From JAKPAM01 sp047601745 (lineage in GTDB: Bacteria > Pseudomonadota > Gammaproteobacteria > Burkholderiales > Burkholderiaceae_E), in assembly GCA_047601745.1 (NCBI GenBank), contig JASGIS010000001.1:2604001-2668000 (forward strand): a stretch of DNA of 64,000 nucleotides, written 5' to 3'. How positions within the stretch are numbered: the stretch's first letter is position 1; each line of letters opens with the position of its first letter. The notes below the pieces were generated by a model that worked only from the letters and a program-made list of their open reading frames with translations, was not told the DNA's origin and made no database searches. The translations under genes were made by a program, and so were the position numbers. This document shows, piece after piece, positions 28,028-37,047 of this stretch.

Positions 28028-29056
28028 ATGGATCCGCTTTCCGACGTTCTCTCGCTGCTCAAGCCTCGCAGCCAGTTCTACGCGGGGATGGATGCCGCCG
28101 GCGATTGGGCGTTCGACTTTCCGCCGCATGAGGGCATCAAGTTCACCGCGGTGATTCGCGGCACCTGCTGGGGGCTGTCCGACGGGCTCGAGCAGCCGGT
28201 GCGTTTCGACGAGGGGGACTGCTTCCTGCTCAACAGCGGGCGCCGCTTCGTGTTGTCGTCCGATCCGGCTTTGCCGCCGCGGGATGCCGGACACATTCTG
28301 GAAGCCGCCACCCGCGAGGGCGTTGCCGTCCACAACGGCGGCGGCGAGGTGTTCCTGATCAGCGGACGCTTCGATTTTTCCGGCAGCCATGCGGCCGTGC
28401 TGTTCGAGGCGTTGCCGCCTCTGATCAACATTCCGAAGGCATCGAGCCAGGCCGAGATCCTGCGCTGGTCGCTCGACCAGTTGACCGGCGAGCTGCATGA
28501 CCCGCAGCCGGGCGGCGCGCTGCTGTCCACGCATCTGGTGCACCTGATGCTGGTGCAGGTGCTGCGGCTGTTCCTGAAGAGCTCGCCCGATCTGCCGCGG
28601 GGCTGGTTCCTGGCGCTGACCGACCGGCAGATCAGCCAGGCGCTGAAGGCGATGCACGCCGATCCGGCGCGCCATTGGACGCTCGAGGAGCTGGCGCGCC
28701 AGGCGGGGGTGTCGCGCACCGTGTTCGCGCAACGGTTCAAGGCCCTGGTGGGGACCACGGCGATCGACTATCTGTCGCGCTGGCGCATGCTGGTGGCGGC
28801 CGATCGCCTGCGCAACGGCGACGACAGCGTCTCCGCGATCGCCTTCTCGCTCGGCTACGATTCCGAAAGCGCTTTCAGCGCCGCCTTCAAGCGCGTGATG
28901 GCCTGCTCTCCGACCAAGTACCGGCGGCAGGCGTCAGCCCGACCGCGGCCCGCCGTCGGCACCGGCGGCACCGTCGGCACCGGCAGCATCGGCAGCATCG
29001 GCAGCATCGGACGACCGGTCATCGACGTCCACGGCCGTTCTCCGCTGGTCTCATGA
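28028..29056 (+). CDS. AraC-family regulator with N-terminal cupin domain
   Basis: The frame is open from 26291, but only ATG 28028 yields a proper start (MDPLSDVLSLLKPRSQFYAG), 342 residues. The N-terminal half is a cupin of the kind found in regulators of SDR/hydrolase operons. The C-terminal helix-turn-helix pair is WTLEELARQAGVSRTVFAQR and VSAIAFSLGYDSESAFSAAF. A 9-bp repeat tract adds a Gly-rich tail (GTGSIGSIGSIG). It is divergent from the hydrolase-SDR operon and overlaps the copA stop by 6 bp on the opposite strand. Confidence 0.88.
   Translation: MDPLSDVLSLLKPRSQFYAGMDAAGDWAFDFPPHEGIKFTAVIRGTCWGLSDGLEQPVRFDEGDCFLLNSGRRFVLSSDPALPPRDAGHILEAATREGVAVHNGGGEVFLISGRFDFSGSHAAVLFEALPPLINIPKASSQAEILRWSLDQLTGELHDPQPGGALLSTHLVHLMLVQVLRLFLKSSPDLPRGWFLALTDRQISQALKAMHADPARHWTLEELARQAGVSRTVFAQRFKALVGTTAIDYLSRWRMLVAADRLRNGDDSVSAIAFSLGYDSESAFSAAFKRVMACSPTKYRRQASARPRPAVGTGGTVGTGSIGSIGSIGRPVIDVHGRSPLVS
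28955..29010 (+). repeat. 9-bp in-frame repeat in the AraC C-terminus
   Basis: Units GGCACCGTC/GGCACCGGC, then GGCAGCATC repeated three times, encode VGTGGTVGTGSIGSIGSIG after the DNA-binding domain. Confidence 0.8.
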
Positions 29057-31552
29057 CGCCCGGGCGTCGGCCGCCAGCGGCGGCCGGAAGCGCCGCAGCC
29101 GCAGCGCGTTGCCGAGCACGAACACGCTGGACAAGGCCATCGCTCCCGCCGCGAAGATCGGCGACAGCAGCACGCCGTACGCCGGATAGAGCGCGCCCGC
29201 CGCCAGCGGAATCAGCGCCGTGTTGTACGCGAAGGCCCAGAACAGGTTCTGCCGGATGTTGCCGAGGGTCGCCTTCGACAGCGCGATCGCGTTCGGCACG
29301 CCTTGCAGGTTGCCGGACATCAGCACCACGTCGGCGGCTTCCATCGCCACGTCGGTGCCGGTGCCGATCGCCAGGCCCACGTCGGCTTCGGCCAGCGCCG
29401 GCGCGTCGTTGATGCCGTCGCCGACGAAGGCCAGCCGGCCCTGTTCGGCCTTGAGCCGCCGGATCGCCTGCACCTTGCCTTCGGGCAGCACTTCGGCGAT
29501 CACGTCGTCGATGCCCAACCGGGCCGCGATGGCGCGGGCCGTGCGTTCGTTGTCGCCGGTGATCATCGCGACCTTCAGGCCCAGCGCGTGCAGCGCCGCG
29601 ATCGCATCGGGCGTGCTCGGTTTGATCGGGTCGGCGACGGCGACAATGGCGGCCAGGCGGCCGTCGATGGCCGCATACAGCGGCGACTTGCCCTCACCGC
29701 CGAGGCGCACGGCCGTCGTTGCGAACATGCCGACGTCCAGGCCCAGCGAACGCATGTAGCGGTCGGCGCCGACTTCGACGCGCCGGCCGTCCGCGACCGC
29801 GCGCACGCCCATGCCGGTGACGGACTCGAACTCGTCCAGCGCGGGCAGGGCGATGCCTTCGTGCTCGGCGGCTTCGACGATCGCGCGGGCGATCGGGTGT
29901 TCGGAACGCGATTCCACCGCCGCGACGAGCGCCAATACCCGGGCGCGTTCGAAGCCGTCGGCCACTTCCAGGTCGGTCAGCGCCGGGTGGCCCTCGGTGA
30001 GCGTGCCGGTCTTGTCCACGGCCACCACCCTGGCGTCCTTCAGCGACTGCAAGGCTTCGCCCTTGCGGAACAGCACGCCCATTTCGGCGCCGCGGCCGGT
30101 GCCCACCATGATCGACGTCGGCGTGGCCAGGCCCATCGCGCACGGACAGGCGATGATCAGCACCGCGACCGCATTGACCAGCGCGAAGCTCAGCGCCGGC
30201 GAAGGGCCGAACGCCAGCCAGATCACGAAGGTCAGCAGCGCGGCGCCCATCACGGCCGGCACGAACCATAGCGTGACCTTGTCGACGACGGCCTGGATCG
30301 GCAGCTTCGAGCCTTGCGCCTGTTCGACCAGCCGGATGATCTGCGCCAGCACGGTCTGGCCGCCGACGGCGGTGGCGCGCAGCGTCAGCGCGCCGTTCTG
30401 GTTGACCGTGCCGCCGACGACCTCGCTGCCGACGGATTTCCCGACCGGAATCGGCTCGCCGGTGATCATCGACTCGTCGACGTAGCTCTGGCCATCGGTG
30501 ACCTCGCCGTCCACCGGCACGCGCTCGCCGGGGCGCACCTCGACGAGGTCACCGGCAGCGACCTCACCGATCGGGATGTCGATCGCACGGCCGTCGCGCA
30601 GCACGTGCGCCAGCTTGGCCTGCAGGCCGACCAGACGCTGGATGGCCTGCGACGTACGGCCCTTGGCACGGGCCTCCAGGAAGCGTCCGAGCAGGATCAG
30701 CGCGACGATCACCGCCGCCGCCTCGTAGTAGACATTGACCGTGCCGGCGGGCAGCAGGCTGGGCGCGAAGGTGGCGATCACCGAATACGCGTAGGCCGCC
30801 AGCGTGCCCACGGCGACCAGCGAGTTCATGTCCGGCGCCAGGCGCAACAGCGCCGGAATGCCTTTGGCATAAAAGCGCCGGCCGGGGATCAGCAGCACCA
30901 GCGTGGTCAGCACGAACTGGATGATCCAGCTCGTCCGGGTGCCCAGCGTGTGCGACACCCAGTGGTGCATCGCCGGGATCATGTGCGAACCCATCTCCAG
31001 CACGAACACCGGCAGGGCCAGCACCGCGGCGATGGCCAGGTCGCGCCGCAGCTCGGCGCGCTCGGCGTCCTTCTTGGCCAGGGCTTCGTCGTCGCCGGCC
31101 GGCGCGGCGGCTTCGATGGCCCGGGCCTCGTACCCGGCTTTCGCCACGGCCGCGATCAGTGCGTCGATGCCCGCCACGCCGCGCACGGTCGCGCGTTCGG
31201 TGGCCAGGTTCACCGCGGCTTCGGTGACGCCGGGCACGGCCTTCAGCGCGCGCTCGACCCGGCCCACGCACGACGCGCAGGTCATCCCCTCGATCGCCAG
31301 CTCGGTCGTGCCGGCCGGCACTTCGTAGCCGACCTTCTCGACGGCCTGTATCAGCGCCATGCGATCGACCGGCCCGCTGGCACGGATGTCCGCCCGCTCG
31401 GTGGCGAGGTTCACCGACACCTGGTCGACGCCCTCGACCTTCGCCAGCGCGGCCTCGACCCGGCCGACGCAACTGGCGCAGCTCATTCCTTCGATCGGCA
31501 GGCTGATCGTCGCCGTGCGCGGCCGGACTCCCGCTTGCGCCGTTGCGCTCAT
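29051..31552 (-). CDS. copA: Copper-exporting P1B-type ATPase
   Basis: 833 residues. Two N-terminal heavy-metal domains carry CxxC pairs (Cys25/Cys28 in GMSCASC; Cys92/Cys95 in GMTCASC). The membrane CPC motif (LIIACPCAMGLATPT), the phosphorylation site DKTGTLTEG and the P1B HP motif (SEHPIARAI) follow. Together with a promoter of CueR type upstream, this marks Cu(I) export from the cytoplasm. No cueR or copper chaperone gene lies within the window. Confidence 0.96.
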   Translation of the reverse strand: MSATAQAGVRPRTATISLPIEGMSCASCVGRVEAALAKVEGVDQVSVNLATERADIRASGPVDRMALIQAVEKVGYEVPAGTTELAIEGMTCASCVGRVERALKAVPGVTEAAVNLATERATVRGVAGIDALIAAVAKAGYEARAIEAAAPAGDDEALAKKDAERAELRRDLAIAAVLALPVFVLEMGSHMIPAMHHWVSHTLGTRTSWIIQFVLTTLVLLIPGRRFYAKGIPALLRLAPDMNSLVAVGTLAAYAYSVIATFAPSLLPAGTVNVYYEAAAVIVALILLGRFLEARAKGRTSQAIQRLVGLQAKLAHVLRDGRAIDIPIGEVAAGDLVEVRPGERVPVDGEVTDGQSYVDESMITGEPIPVGKSVGSEVVGGTVNQNGALTLRATAVGGQTVLAQIIRLVEQAQGSKLPIQAVVDKVTLWFVPAVMGAALLTFVIWLAFGPSPALSFALVNAVAVLIIACPCAMGLATPTSIMVGTGRGAEMGVLFRKGEALQSLKDARVVAVDKTGTLTEGHPALTDLEVADGFERARVLALVAAVESRSEHPIARAIVEAAEHEGIALPALDEFESVTGMGVRAVADGRRVEVGADRYMRSLGLDVGMFATTAVRLGGEGKSPLYAAIDGRLAAIVAVADPIKPSTPDAIAALHALGLKVAMITGDNERTARAIAARLGIDDVIAEVLPEGKVQAIRRLKAEQGRLAFVGDGINDAPALAEADVGLAIGTGTDVAMEAADVVLMSGNLQGVPNAIALSKATLGNIRQNLFWAFAYNTALIPLAAGALYPAYGVLLSPIFAAGAMALSSVFVLGNALRLRRFRPPLAADARAS

Positions 31553-31590
31553 GATCCGTTCCTTCCTTCGCGTGGAGACTCGATGCGCAC

Positions 31591-31621
31591 AGGCTAATCC
31601 TTGCCATCATGGGAAGGTCAA
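31591..31621 (-). promoter_or_regulatory. CueR-type MerR promoter of copA
   Basis: On the minus strand TTGACC (-35) and TAGCCT (-10) are 19 bp apart, the overlong spacing typical of MerR-family promoters. The spacer contains the dyad ACCTTCC-N7-GCAAGGA, near the CueR consensus ACCTTCC-N7-GGAAGGT. The -10 ends 38 bp before the copA start; GGAAGG nearby is the RBS. Confidence 0.8.
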
Positions 31622-31662
31622 ATCCGGATTCGCGGCGCCTTCAGACCCGGCGCCCGGCCGCG

Positions 31663-33054
31663 TCACGTCTTCTGCGCGGACAGCGTTCGCGCCAGCACCT
31701 CGAAGATCCGCTCGTCCGTGCATTGCGCGACGTTGAAGCGCAGGAAGTCGCCGGCGCTCAACGAGCGGCTGAACGCGTTGCCCGGCGCCAGCACCACGCC
31801 GTCCTTCAGGCAGGCGCGAGCGATCGCGGCGGCGTCCATGCCTTGCGGCAGCCGGCACCAGACGAACATGCCGGCCTGGGGGATCAGCCACGGCCGGATG
31901 CCCAGCGCTTCGAGTCGGGCCGTGGTCCTGGCCGTTTCCTCGGCCAGCCGCAGGCGCACGCTGTCCATGTGCTTGCGGTAGCCGCTGTCGGTCAACGCCC
32001 TCAGCACCGCATCGGCGGCCAGGCGTCCGCCGCCGAACGTGGTGGCGATCTTCAGGTCGACGAGGCTGTCGATCCAGTCCGGGCGTGCGGCGACGTAGCC
32101 GCAGCGCAGCGAGGCCGAGACGGTCTTCGAGAAGCTGCCGATCTGGATGACCTGCGAGAGGCCGTCGAAGGCCGCCAGCCTGGGCGCGGGGTTCAGCTCG
32201 AAGTCGGCGAAGATGTCGTCTTCGACGATCACCAGATCGGTGCCGCCGGCGAGCTTCAGCAGCCGGTGCGCGGTGACCGCCGAAAGCGTCGCGCCGGTCG
32301 GATTGTGGATGCCCGAGTTGGTCACGTACAGCCGCGGCGAGTGTTCGCGCAACGCGGCCGCGAACGCCTCGACGTCCGGGCCGTTCGGCGTATGCGGCAC
32401 GCCGACGATCTGCGCGCGATGCGCGTTGAGCAGCGCGTGGAAATTGAAGTAGCAGGGATCGTCGACCAGCACGGTATCGCCGGGCTCCAGCAGGAAGCGG
32501 CAGATCAGGTCGATCGCCTGCGTGCCCGATTCGGTCAGCATGATCTGCTCGGGTGCGGCCTCGATGCCCGCGCCGGCCAGCCGTCGCGAAAGGAACTGGC
32601 GCAGCGCCGGGTGGCCGAGCGGCGTCGCGTACTCGGCCAGATCCGGCGCATCGGCACGCGCCAGCGCGCGCAGCGCGCGGCGCACGCCGGTTTCGTACAG
32701 CCATGAAGGCGGCAGCCAGCCGCAGCCCGGCTTGAGCACGGCGGCATCCGCTTCCAGCGCCTGGCGCGACACCCACAGCGGATCGACCTCCCGGTCCAGC
32801 CTGGGGCCGATCCGCGTCAGCGTCAGCGGGGCCACGGGCCCGGCCACATAGAAGCCCGAACCCGGCCGGGACACGATGACGCCTGCGGCCGCCAGCCGCT
32901 CATAAGCTTCGACGACGGTCGACACCGACACGTGCATCGCTCGCGCCTGCGCGCGCACCGACGGCAGGCGCGTTCCCGGCAAGTAGCTGCGCGAGGCGAT
33001 CCGCGCTCGGATTTCCGTCATCACCGCTTCGATCCGCGTGCCGCTGCGCGCCAT
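31663..33054 (-). CDS. MocR/PdxR-type regulator (GntR helix-turn-helix fused to aminotransferase)
   Basis: 463 residues. The GntR winged helix (about 8-72: SYLPGTRLPSVRAQARAMHV) is joined to a fold-type I aminotransferase domain with the PLP lysine in GSFSKTVSASLRCGYV and the Asp in IVEDDIFADF. Such proteins bind PLP and a ligand but act as transcription factors. It is divergent from an EamA-family exporter gene and probably controls it, a common pairing for MocR proteins. Direct repeats in the 119-bp gap may be its operator. Confidence 0.93.
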   Translation of the reverse strand: MARSGTRIEAVMTEIRARIASRSYLPGTRLPSVRAQARAMHVSVSTVVEAYERLAAAGVIVSRPGSGFYVAGPVAPLTLTRIGPRLDREVDPLWVSRQALEADAAVLKPGCGWLPPSWLYETGVRRALRALARADAPDLAEYATPLGHPALRQFLSRRLAGAGIEAAPEQIMLTESGTQAIDLICRFLLEPGDTVLVDDPCYFNFHALLNAHRAQIVGVPHTPNGPDVEAFAAALREHSPRLYVTNSGIHNPTGATLSAVTAHRLLKLAGGTDLVIVEDDIFADFELNPAPRLAAFDGLSQVIQIGSFSKTVSASLRCGYVAARPDWIDSLVDLKIATTFGGGRLAADAVLRALTDSGYRKHMDSVRLRLAEETARTTARLEALGIRPWLIPQAGMFVWCRLPQGMDAAAIARACLKDGVVLAPGNAFSRSLSAGDFLRFNVAQCTDERIFEVLARTLSAQKT

Positions 33055-33067
33055 TTTTCGTTCAGCC

Positions 33068-33113
33068 GTACTGGATTAGAGTGGATAACAGTCACTTCCG
33101 ATTGTATTGGACT
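33068..33113 (+). promoter_or_regulatory. Direct repeats in the MocR-EamA intergenic region
   Basis: GTACTGGATT (33068-33077) and GTATTGGACT (33104-33113) are near-identical direct repeats 36 bp apart. Direct-repeat operators are described for MocR regulators. The region also contains the RBS AAGGAG for the exporter. Confidence 0.45.
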
Positions 33114-33173
33114 GTCTCTGGCTCGACCAGCGCCGTCGATGATCTACTGGCGCCGGTCGAGCAAGGAGTTACG

Positions 33174-34037
33174 ATGGAAAGAACAACGAGCGGCTGGATC
33201 AACGGGCTCATCGGCGTCGCGATCTTCGCGGGCTCGCTGCCCGCCACCCGTGTCGCGGTCGCCGATTTCAGCCCCGTGTTCCTGACCTGCGCCCGGGCAG
33301 GCATCGCGGCCCTGCTGGGCTGGGCGCTGCTGATCGCGCTTCGGCAGGCACGGCCGAAGCGCTCGGACCTTCGCGCGCTGGCGGTGACGGCATTGGGCGT
33401 GGTGATCGGGTTTCCGTTGCTGACCGCGCTGGCCTTGCAGCACGTCACGTCCGCGCACTCGATCGTCTTTCTCGGCGTGTTGCCGCTTTGCACGGCCATC
33501 TTTGCCGTGCTTCGCGCCGGCGAACGTCCGCGGCCGGCTTTCTGGCTGTTCTCGGTGGCCGGGGCCGCGTTCGTCGCCGGCTATGCGGCCATCGGCGGCA
33601 TCGAGGCATCGTGGCGAGGTGACCTGCTGATGCTGGCGGCCGTCATCGTCTGCGGCCTCGGGTATGCGGAAGGCGCGCGCCTGTCGCGCACGCTGGGCGG
33701 ATGGCAGGTCATCAGTTGGGCGCTGGTGCTGTCGCTGCCCGTCACGCTGCCGATCGCGCTGCTGACGATGCCCGCATCGTTCGGCGACGTCGGCAGGCCG
33801 GCGTGGATCGGCCTCACTTATGTCTCGCTGTTCAGCATGCTGATCGGCTTCGTGTTCTGGTACCGGGGCCTGGCGCAGGGCGGCATCGCGGCGGTCGGGC
33901 AATTGCAGTTGTTCCAGCCGTTCATGGGATTGGGCCTGGCCGCGCTGCTGCTGCACGAAAGCGTCAGTTGGACGATGCTGGCGGTGACGCTGGCGGCGGT
34001 GTTCTGCGTCGCCGGCGCGAAGAGATACGCCGGCTGA
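33174..34037 (+). CDS. EamA/DMT-superfamily transporter
   Basis: ATG 33174 preceded by AAGGAG is preferred over the upstream ATG at 33081; it gives 287 residues. Ten predicted membrane helices in two EamA repeats are visible (INGLIGVAIFAGSLPATRVA at the start; AAVGQLQLFQPFMGLGLAAL near the end). Members export amino acids or other small metabolites, or act as permeases. The MocR-type regulator is divergent. Substrate unknown. Confidence 0.9.
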   Translation: MERTTSGWINGLIGVAIFAGSLPATRVAVADFSPVFLTCARAGIAALLGWALLIALRQARPKRSDLRALAVTALGVVIGFPLLTALALQHVTSAHSIVFLGVLPLCTAIFAVLRAGERPRPAFWLFSVAGAAFVAGYAAIGGIEASWRGDLLMLAAVIVCGLGYAEGARLSRTLGGWQVISWALVLSLPVTLPIALLTMPASFGDVGRPAWIGLTYVSLFSMLIGFVFWYRGLAQGGIAAVGQLQLFQPFMGLGLAALLLHESVSWTMLAVTLAAVFCVAGAKRYAG

Positions 34038-34213
34038 GGGGGCGTGCGCGATGTTTCGCCGGGCGCACCTCGCGAGCTCGAATCGCCGATGGGGCCATCA
34101 TGCAGGCGTTGCAGACCGAAACCCCCGCCACGGACAAGCGCGCGATGCCTGCTGCCCCCAGGGCGCCCGGCCCGGGCAAGCGCTTGCCACGGCGACCCAT
34201 GCCAGGAGACTCC

Positions 34214-35284
34214 ATGCCCATCTCGCGTCCCGTCGAGGCGATCCTCGAGCCCGATCTGCCCATCGTCGATCCGCATCACCACCTGTGGGACCGCCGCCAG
34301 GCACCCGGCGGCACCTCGCCGGCGGCGCAGCACGCGTTCACGCGCGTAGTGCAGATGTCCCCGCTGTACATGCTGGACGAGCTTCTCGCCGACACCGGCA
34401 GCGGCCACAACGTGGTGGCCACGGTATTCGTCGAGTGCCGATCGATGTGGCGCGCCGATGGCCCGCCCGAGCTGCGGCCCGTCGGTGAAACCGAATTCGT
34501 CAACGGCGTGGCCGCGATGAGCGCGAGCGGCCTCTACGGCGGCACGCGGGCCTGCGCGGGCATCGTCGGCCATGCCGATCTTCGCCTGCCGCCCGATACC
34601 GTCGACGCCGTGCTGAAGGCGCACATCGCCGCCGGCGGCGGACGCTTTCGCGGCATCCGGCACAGCGGCGCCTGCAATGCCGACCCGGATGTGCTCGGCC
34701 CGTTGCACGGCCGGGTTCCCGAGGGCCTGTACGCGACGCCGGCGTTTCGCGCCGGCTTCGCGAGGCTGGCGCCGAACGGACTGTCGTTCGACGCCTGGGT
34801 GCTCGAGCCGCAGATTCCCGAGGTCACCGATCTCGCGCGCGCGTTTCCGGACACCACGATCGTGCTCGATCACGTCGGGACGCCGCTGGGCATCGCCAGC
34901 TACGCCGGCCGGCTGGGCGAGCGCTTCGACGTCTGGCGGCAAAGCATCCGCGCCCTCGCCGAGTGCCCGAACGTCCACGTGAAGCTGGGCGGACTGGCGA
35001 TGCCGAACTGCAACTTTCCGTCGTTCCTGTCCGACCCGGCGGCGCCCTCGGAGCAGCTCGCCCGCGAATGGCGCCCGTACGTCGACGAGTGCATCGACGC
35101 GTTCGGCCCGTCGCGCTGCATGTTCGAGAGCAACTTTCCGGTGGACCTGGGCTCGTGCAACTACGCGACGCTCTGGAACGCCTTCAAGCGCATCGCCGCC
35201 GACTACGGCGCCGCCGACAAGCGCGAGCTGTTCAGCGGCACCGCGACCCGCGTCTACCGGCTCTCGTTGCCGGAACCGCGCTGA
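34214..35284 (+). CDS. Amidohydrolase family protein (Amidohydro_2 TIM barrel)
   Basis: The frame is open from 33701; ATG 34214 with AGGAG 7-8 bp upstream gives MPISRPVEAILEPDLPI and 356 residues. The metal-site motif IVDPHHHLWD is at the N-terminus, TIVLDHVGTP supplies another His, and the end has CMFESNFPVD and LFSGTATRVYRL. Similar proteins hydrolyse lactones such as 2-pyrone-4,6-dicarboxylate or decarboxylate aromatic acids. Its 3' end overlaps the convergent SDR gene by 31 bp. Confidence 0.9.
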   Translation: MPISRPVEAILEPDLPIVDPHHHLWDRRQAPGGTSPAAQHAFTRVVQMSPLYMLDELLADTGSGHNVVATVFVECRSMWRADGPPELRPVGETEFVNGVAAMSASGLYGGTRACAGIVGHADLRLPPDTVDAVLKAHIAAGGGRFRGIRHSGACNADPDVLGPLHGRVPEGLYATPAFRAGFARLAPNGLSFDAWVLEPQIPEVTDLARAFPDTTIVLDHVGTPLGIASYAGRLGERFDVWRQSIRALAECPNVHVKLGGLAMPNCNFPSFLSDPAAPSEQLAREWRPYVDECIDAFGPSRCMFESNFPVDLGSCNYATLWNAFKRIAADYGAADKRELFSGTATRVYRLSLPEPR

Positions 35285-36144
35285 AGGCGCGCGGCCATCT
35301 GTTCGACGTCGTAGCTGGGGATGCCCGGATGGTCGCGCTCCAGCGAGTCGAACGCCGCCTCGATCTCCGACCACCGCCGCGATGCATAGGCCTTAGCGTG
35401 CGGATGGGACACGATGTAGAAGTCGCCGCGTTCCGCGCGTTCGACGACCAGGCGGCCGACCTCCAGCGCATCTCGTCCGTGCGCGATCAGCATGCTGCCT
35501 CGCGCGGAGGTCGAACCGGCATGGCCGGCGCGATGCCGCTGCCCGTCCCAGATCCGGCTCTGCGTGAGACCCGGGCAGAACACGCTGACCGCCACCTGTC
35601 CGGCCAGTTCGGCCCGGAAAGCCTCGGCGATCGCCAGTAGCGCGTGTTTGGAGGCCGTATAGGCCGCCGCGCCCGGATGCGGGTATCCGAGGCTGTGTTC
35701 GGACCCGGTGAAGACGATCCGCATCGGCGCCTTCTCCCCCTTGTCCTCCCGCTCCTCGATGGCGGCCTTGGCGAACACGCGCGCCACGTCCCATGCGCCT
35801 AGCAGGTTCACGTCCAGGATCCAGCGCAGGTCGTCCTTGGTGGTTTCGAGCACCGACTTCCCGCTGATCAGGACGCCGGCATTGGAGAAGACCAGCCGCG
35901 GGACTCCGTACCGGGGGATCAGGTCGTCGGCCATCGCTTCGACGTCACCGGTATTCGTGACGTCGCATCTGAACGGCAGCGCCGAACCTCCCGTTGCGCG
36001 AATCTCGTCGGCGACCCGTTCGGCCTCCGCGAGCACGAGATCGGCCGCGATCACCCGATATCCACGTTCGGCGAGCGCCAGCGCGATTCCGCGCCCGATG
36101 CCGTTGCCCGCCCCCGTTACCACCGCACTCGAATTTTCGTTCAT
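35254..36144 (-). CDS. Short-chain dehydrogenase/reductase
   Basis: 296 residues. Motifs are VTGAGNGIGRGIAL for NAD(P) binding, VFSNAGV, and the catalytic YTASKHALLA. The C-terminal tail is longer than average (HPHAKAYASRRWSEIEAAFD), a type found in SDRs near amidohydrolase and BVMO genes. It is convergent with the amidohydrolase gene and overlaps it by 31 bp. Substrate unknown. Confidence 0.9.
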   Translation of the reverse strand: MNENSSAVVTGAGNGIGRGIALALAERGYRVIAADLVLAEAERVADEIRATGGSALPFRCDVTNTGDVEAMADDLIPRYGVPRLVFSNAGVLISGKSVLETTKDDLRWILDVNLLGAWDVARVFAKAAIEEREDKGEKAPMRIVFTGSEHSLGYPHPGAAAYTASKHALLAIAEAFRAELAGQVAVSVFCPGLTQSRIWDGQRHRAGHAGSTSARGSMLIAHGRDALEVGRLVVERAERGDFYIVSHPHAKAYASRRWSEIEAAFDSLERDHPGIPSYDVEQMAARLQRGSGNESR

Positions 36145-36226
36145 CGCGTGAGCCTACATCGTCGTCATCGACTTCGCCATCCGGAAACGCCATGGCGCGT
36201 CGATGCGGCAAGGGCTCGAAGGGCCG

Positions 36227-36703
36227 TCATTCCCCCGCGCGACCGGCACGGGCGTAAAAGAGGCGGCTTATGATCGTGCCCTTCGCCAGAAGCACGCCGG
36301 CGTCGTCACGGACGAAAATATCCGAAATCGTTTGAGTCCGGCTCCGCTGCAGTACCACGGCTTCGGCTTCGAGATTCGCTTCGCTGGCAGGCGCGATGAA
36401 CGAAAGCGTGAGACTGACGGTCGCGCCGCCCGTGACGCCGTCATCGTCGCGGATCGCGGACGCGCAGGCCGCCGCACCGGCCACGTCGACCAGGGTCGCG
36501 ATCGCACCGCCGTGGACGACGGTTCCAACGGTCGTCAGCGCGGCGCGATAAGGCAGGCGCAGACGCACCCGCTCCGGCTCGGCACTGAGCACTTCGATCC
36601 CGATCGGGCCTGCGAAAGGCGACCTGGCCAGTACCTTCTCGATCCAGTAACGAGCCTGTTGGCCGATCCGTGCGGGGGCCGCGTGCGTTTCATCGGATGC
36701 CAT
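36227..36703 (-). CDS. PaaI-type hotdog thioesterase
   Basis: 158 residues. VVHGGAIATLVDVAGAAACA is the conserved HGG-helix of PaaI/YbgC-like hotdog-fold thioesterases, and the C-terminal strands end with AVLLAKGTIISRLF. It would hydrolyse an acyl- or aryl-CoA thioester. It stands alone on its strand 83 bp upstream of the SDR gene. A perfect palindrome lies 18 bp before its start. Confidence 0.9.
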   Translation of the reverse strand: MASDETHAAPARIGQQARYWIEKVLARSPFAGPIGIEVLSAEPERVRLRLPYRAALTTVGTVVHGGAIATLVDVAGAAACASAIRDDDGVTGGATVSLTLSFIAPASEANLEAEAVVLQRSRTQTISDIFVRDDAGVLLAKGTIISRLFYARAGRAGE

Positions 36704-36720
36704 GTCGATCTCCGTCGTTC

Positions 36721-36743
36721 TCTCGGGTCAGGGGAACCCGAGA
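36721..36743 (-). promoter_or_regulatory. Perfect 8-bp palindrome upstream of the thioesterase gene
   Basis: TCTCGGGT and ACCCGAGA are separated by 7 bp. The position, 18 bp before the ATG on the minus strand, suits an operator or a 5' leader hairpin. No regulator can be named. Confidence 0.5.
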
Positions 36744-37047
36744 ATCCGTGAAACGCTCTGCCTGCCGCAATTACCTCCGACGTAGTCGCGGTCGTGACGA
36801 TCGTTGTCGCGGCCTCGGCAGGAACGCGCGGCATGCGCGGCGCCGAATGTTCACGATCAGGATCAGGTCGACTCGATCGTGTTGGCCACGTTGTCGACCG
36901 TTACCGGCACCTCGACGTAGAGGACCTCGGGAGGCGAACCGTACTTCTCGGTGACGGTGGCCTGCCACTCGGGCGTATAGCAGGCCTGCGCCGCGGCCTT
37001 CGATTCAAGATGGCCGCGTCCGCTTCTCGGGAGCCATGGCAATGGCA
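36744..37047 (-). other. Stretch without an assignable gene
   Basis: Between the palindrome and the VapC remnant. On the minus strand a 62-codon frame at 36863-37051 ends in CYTPEWQATVTEKYGSPPEV and LYVEVPVTVDNVANTIEST. This looks like genuine protein sequence rather than a shadow, but no family was recognised. It may be the tail of another decayed gene. Confidence 0.35.

Noticed and set aside
26291..29056. 921-residue AraC fusion
   Set aside because: The first part is antisense to the SDR and hydrolase genes; the true regulator starts at 28028.
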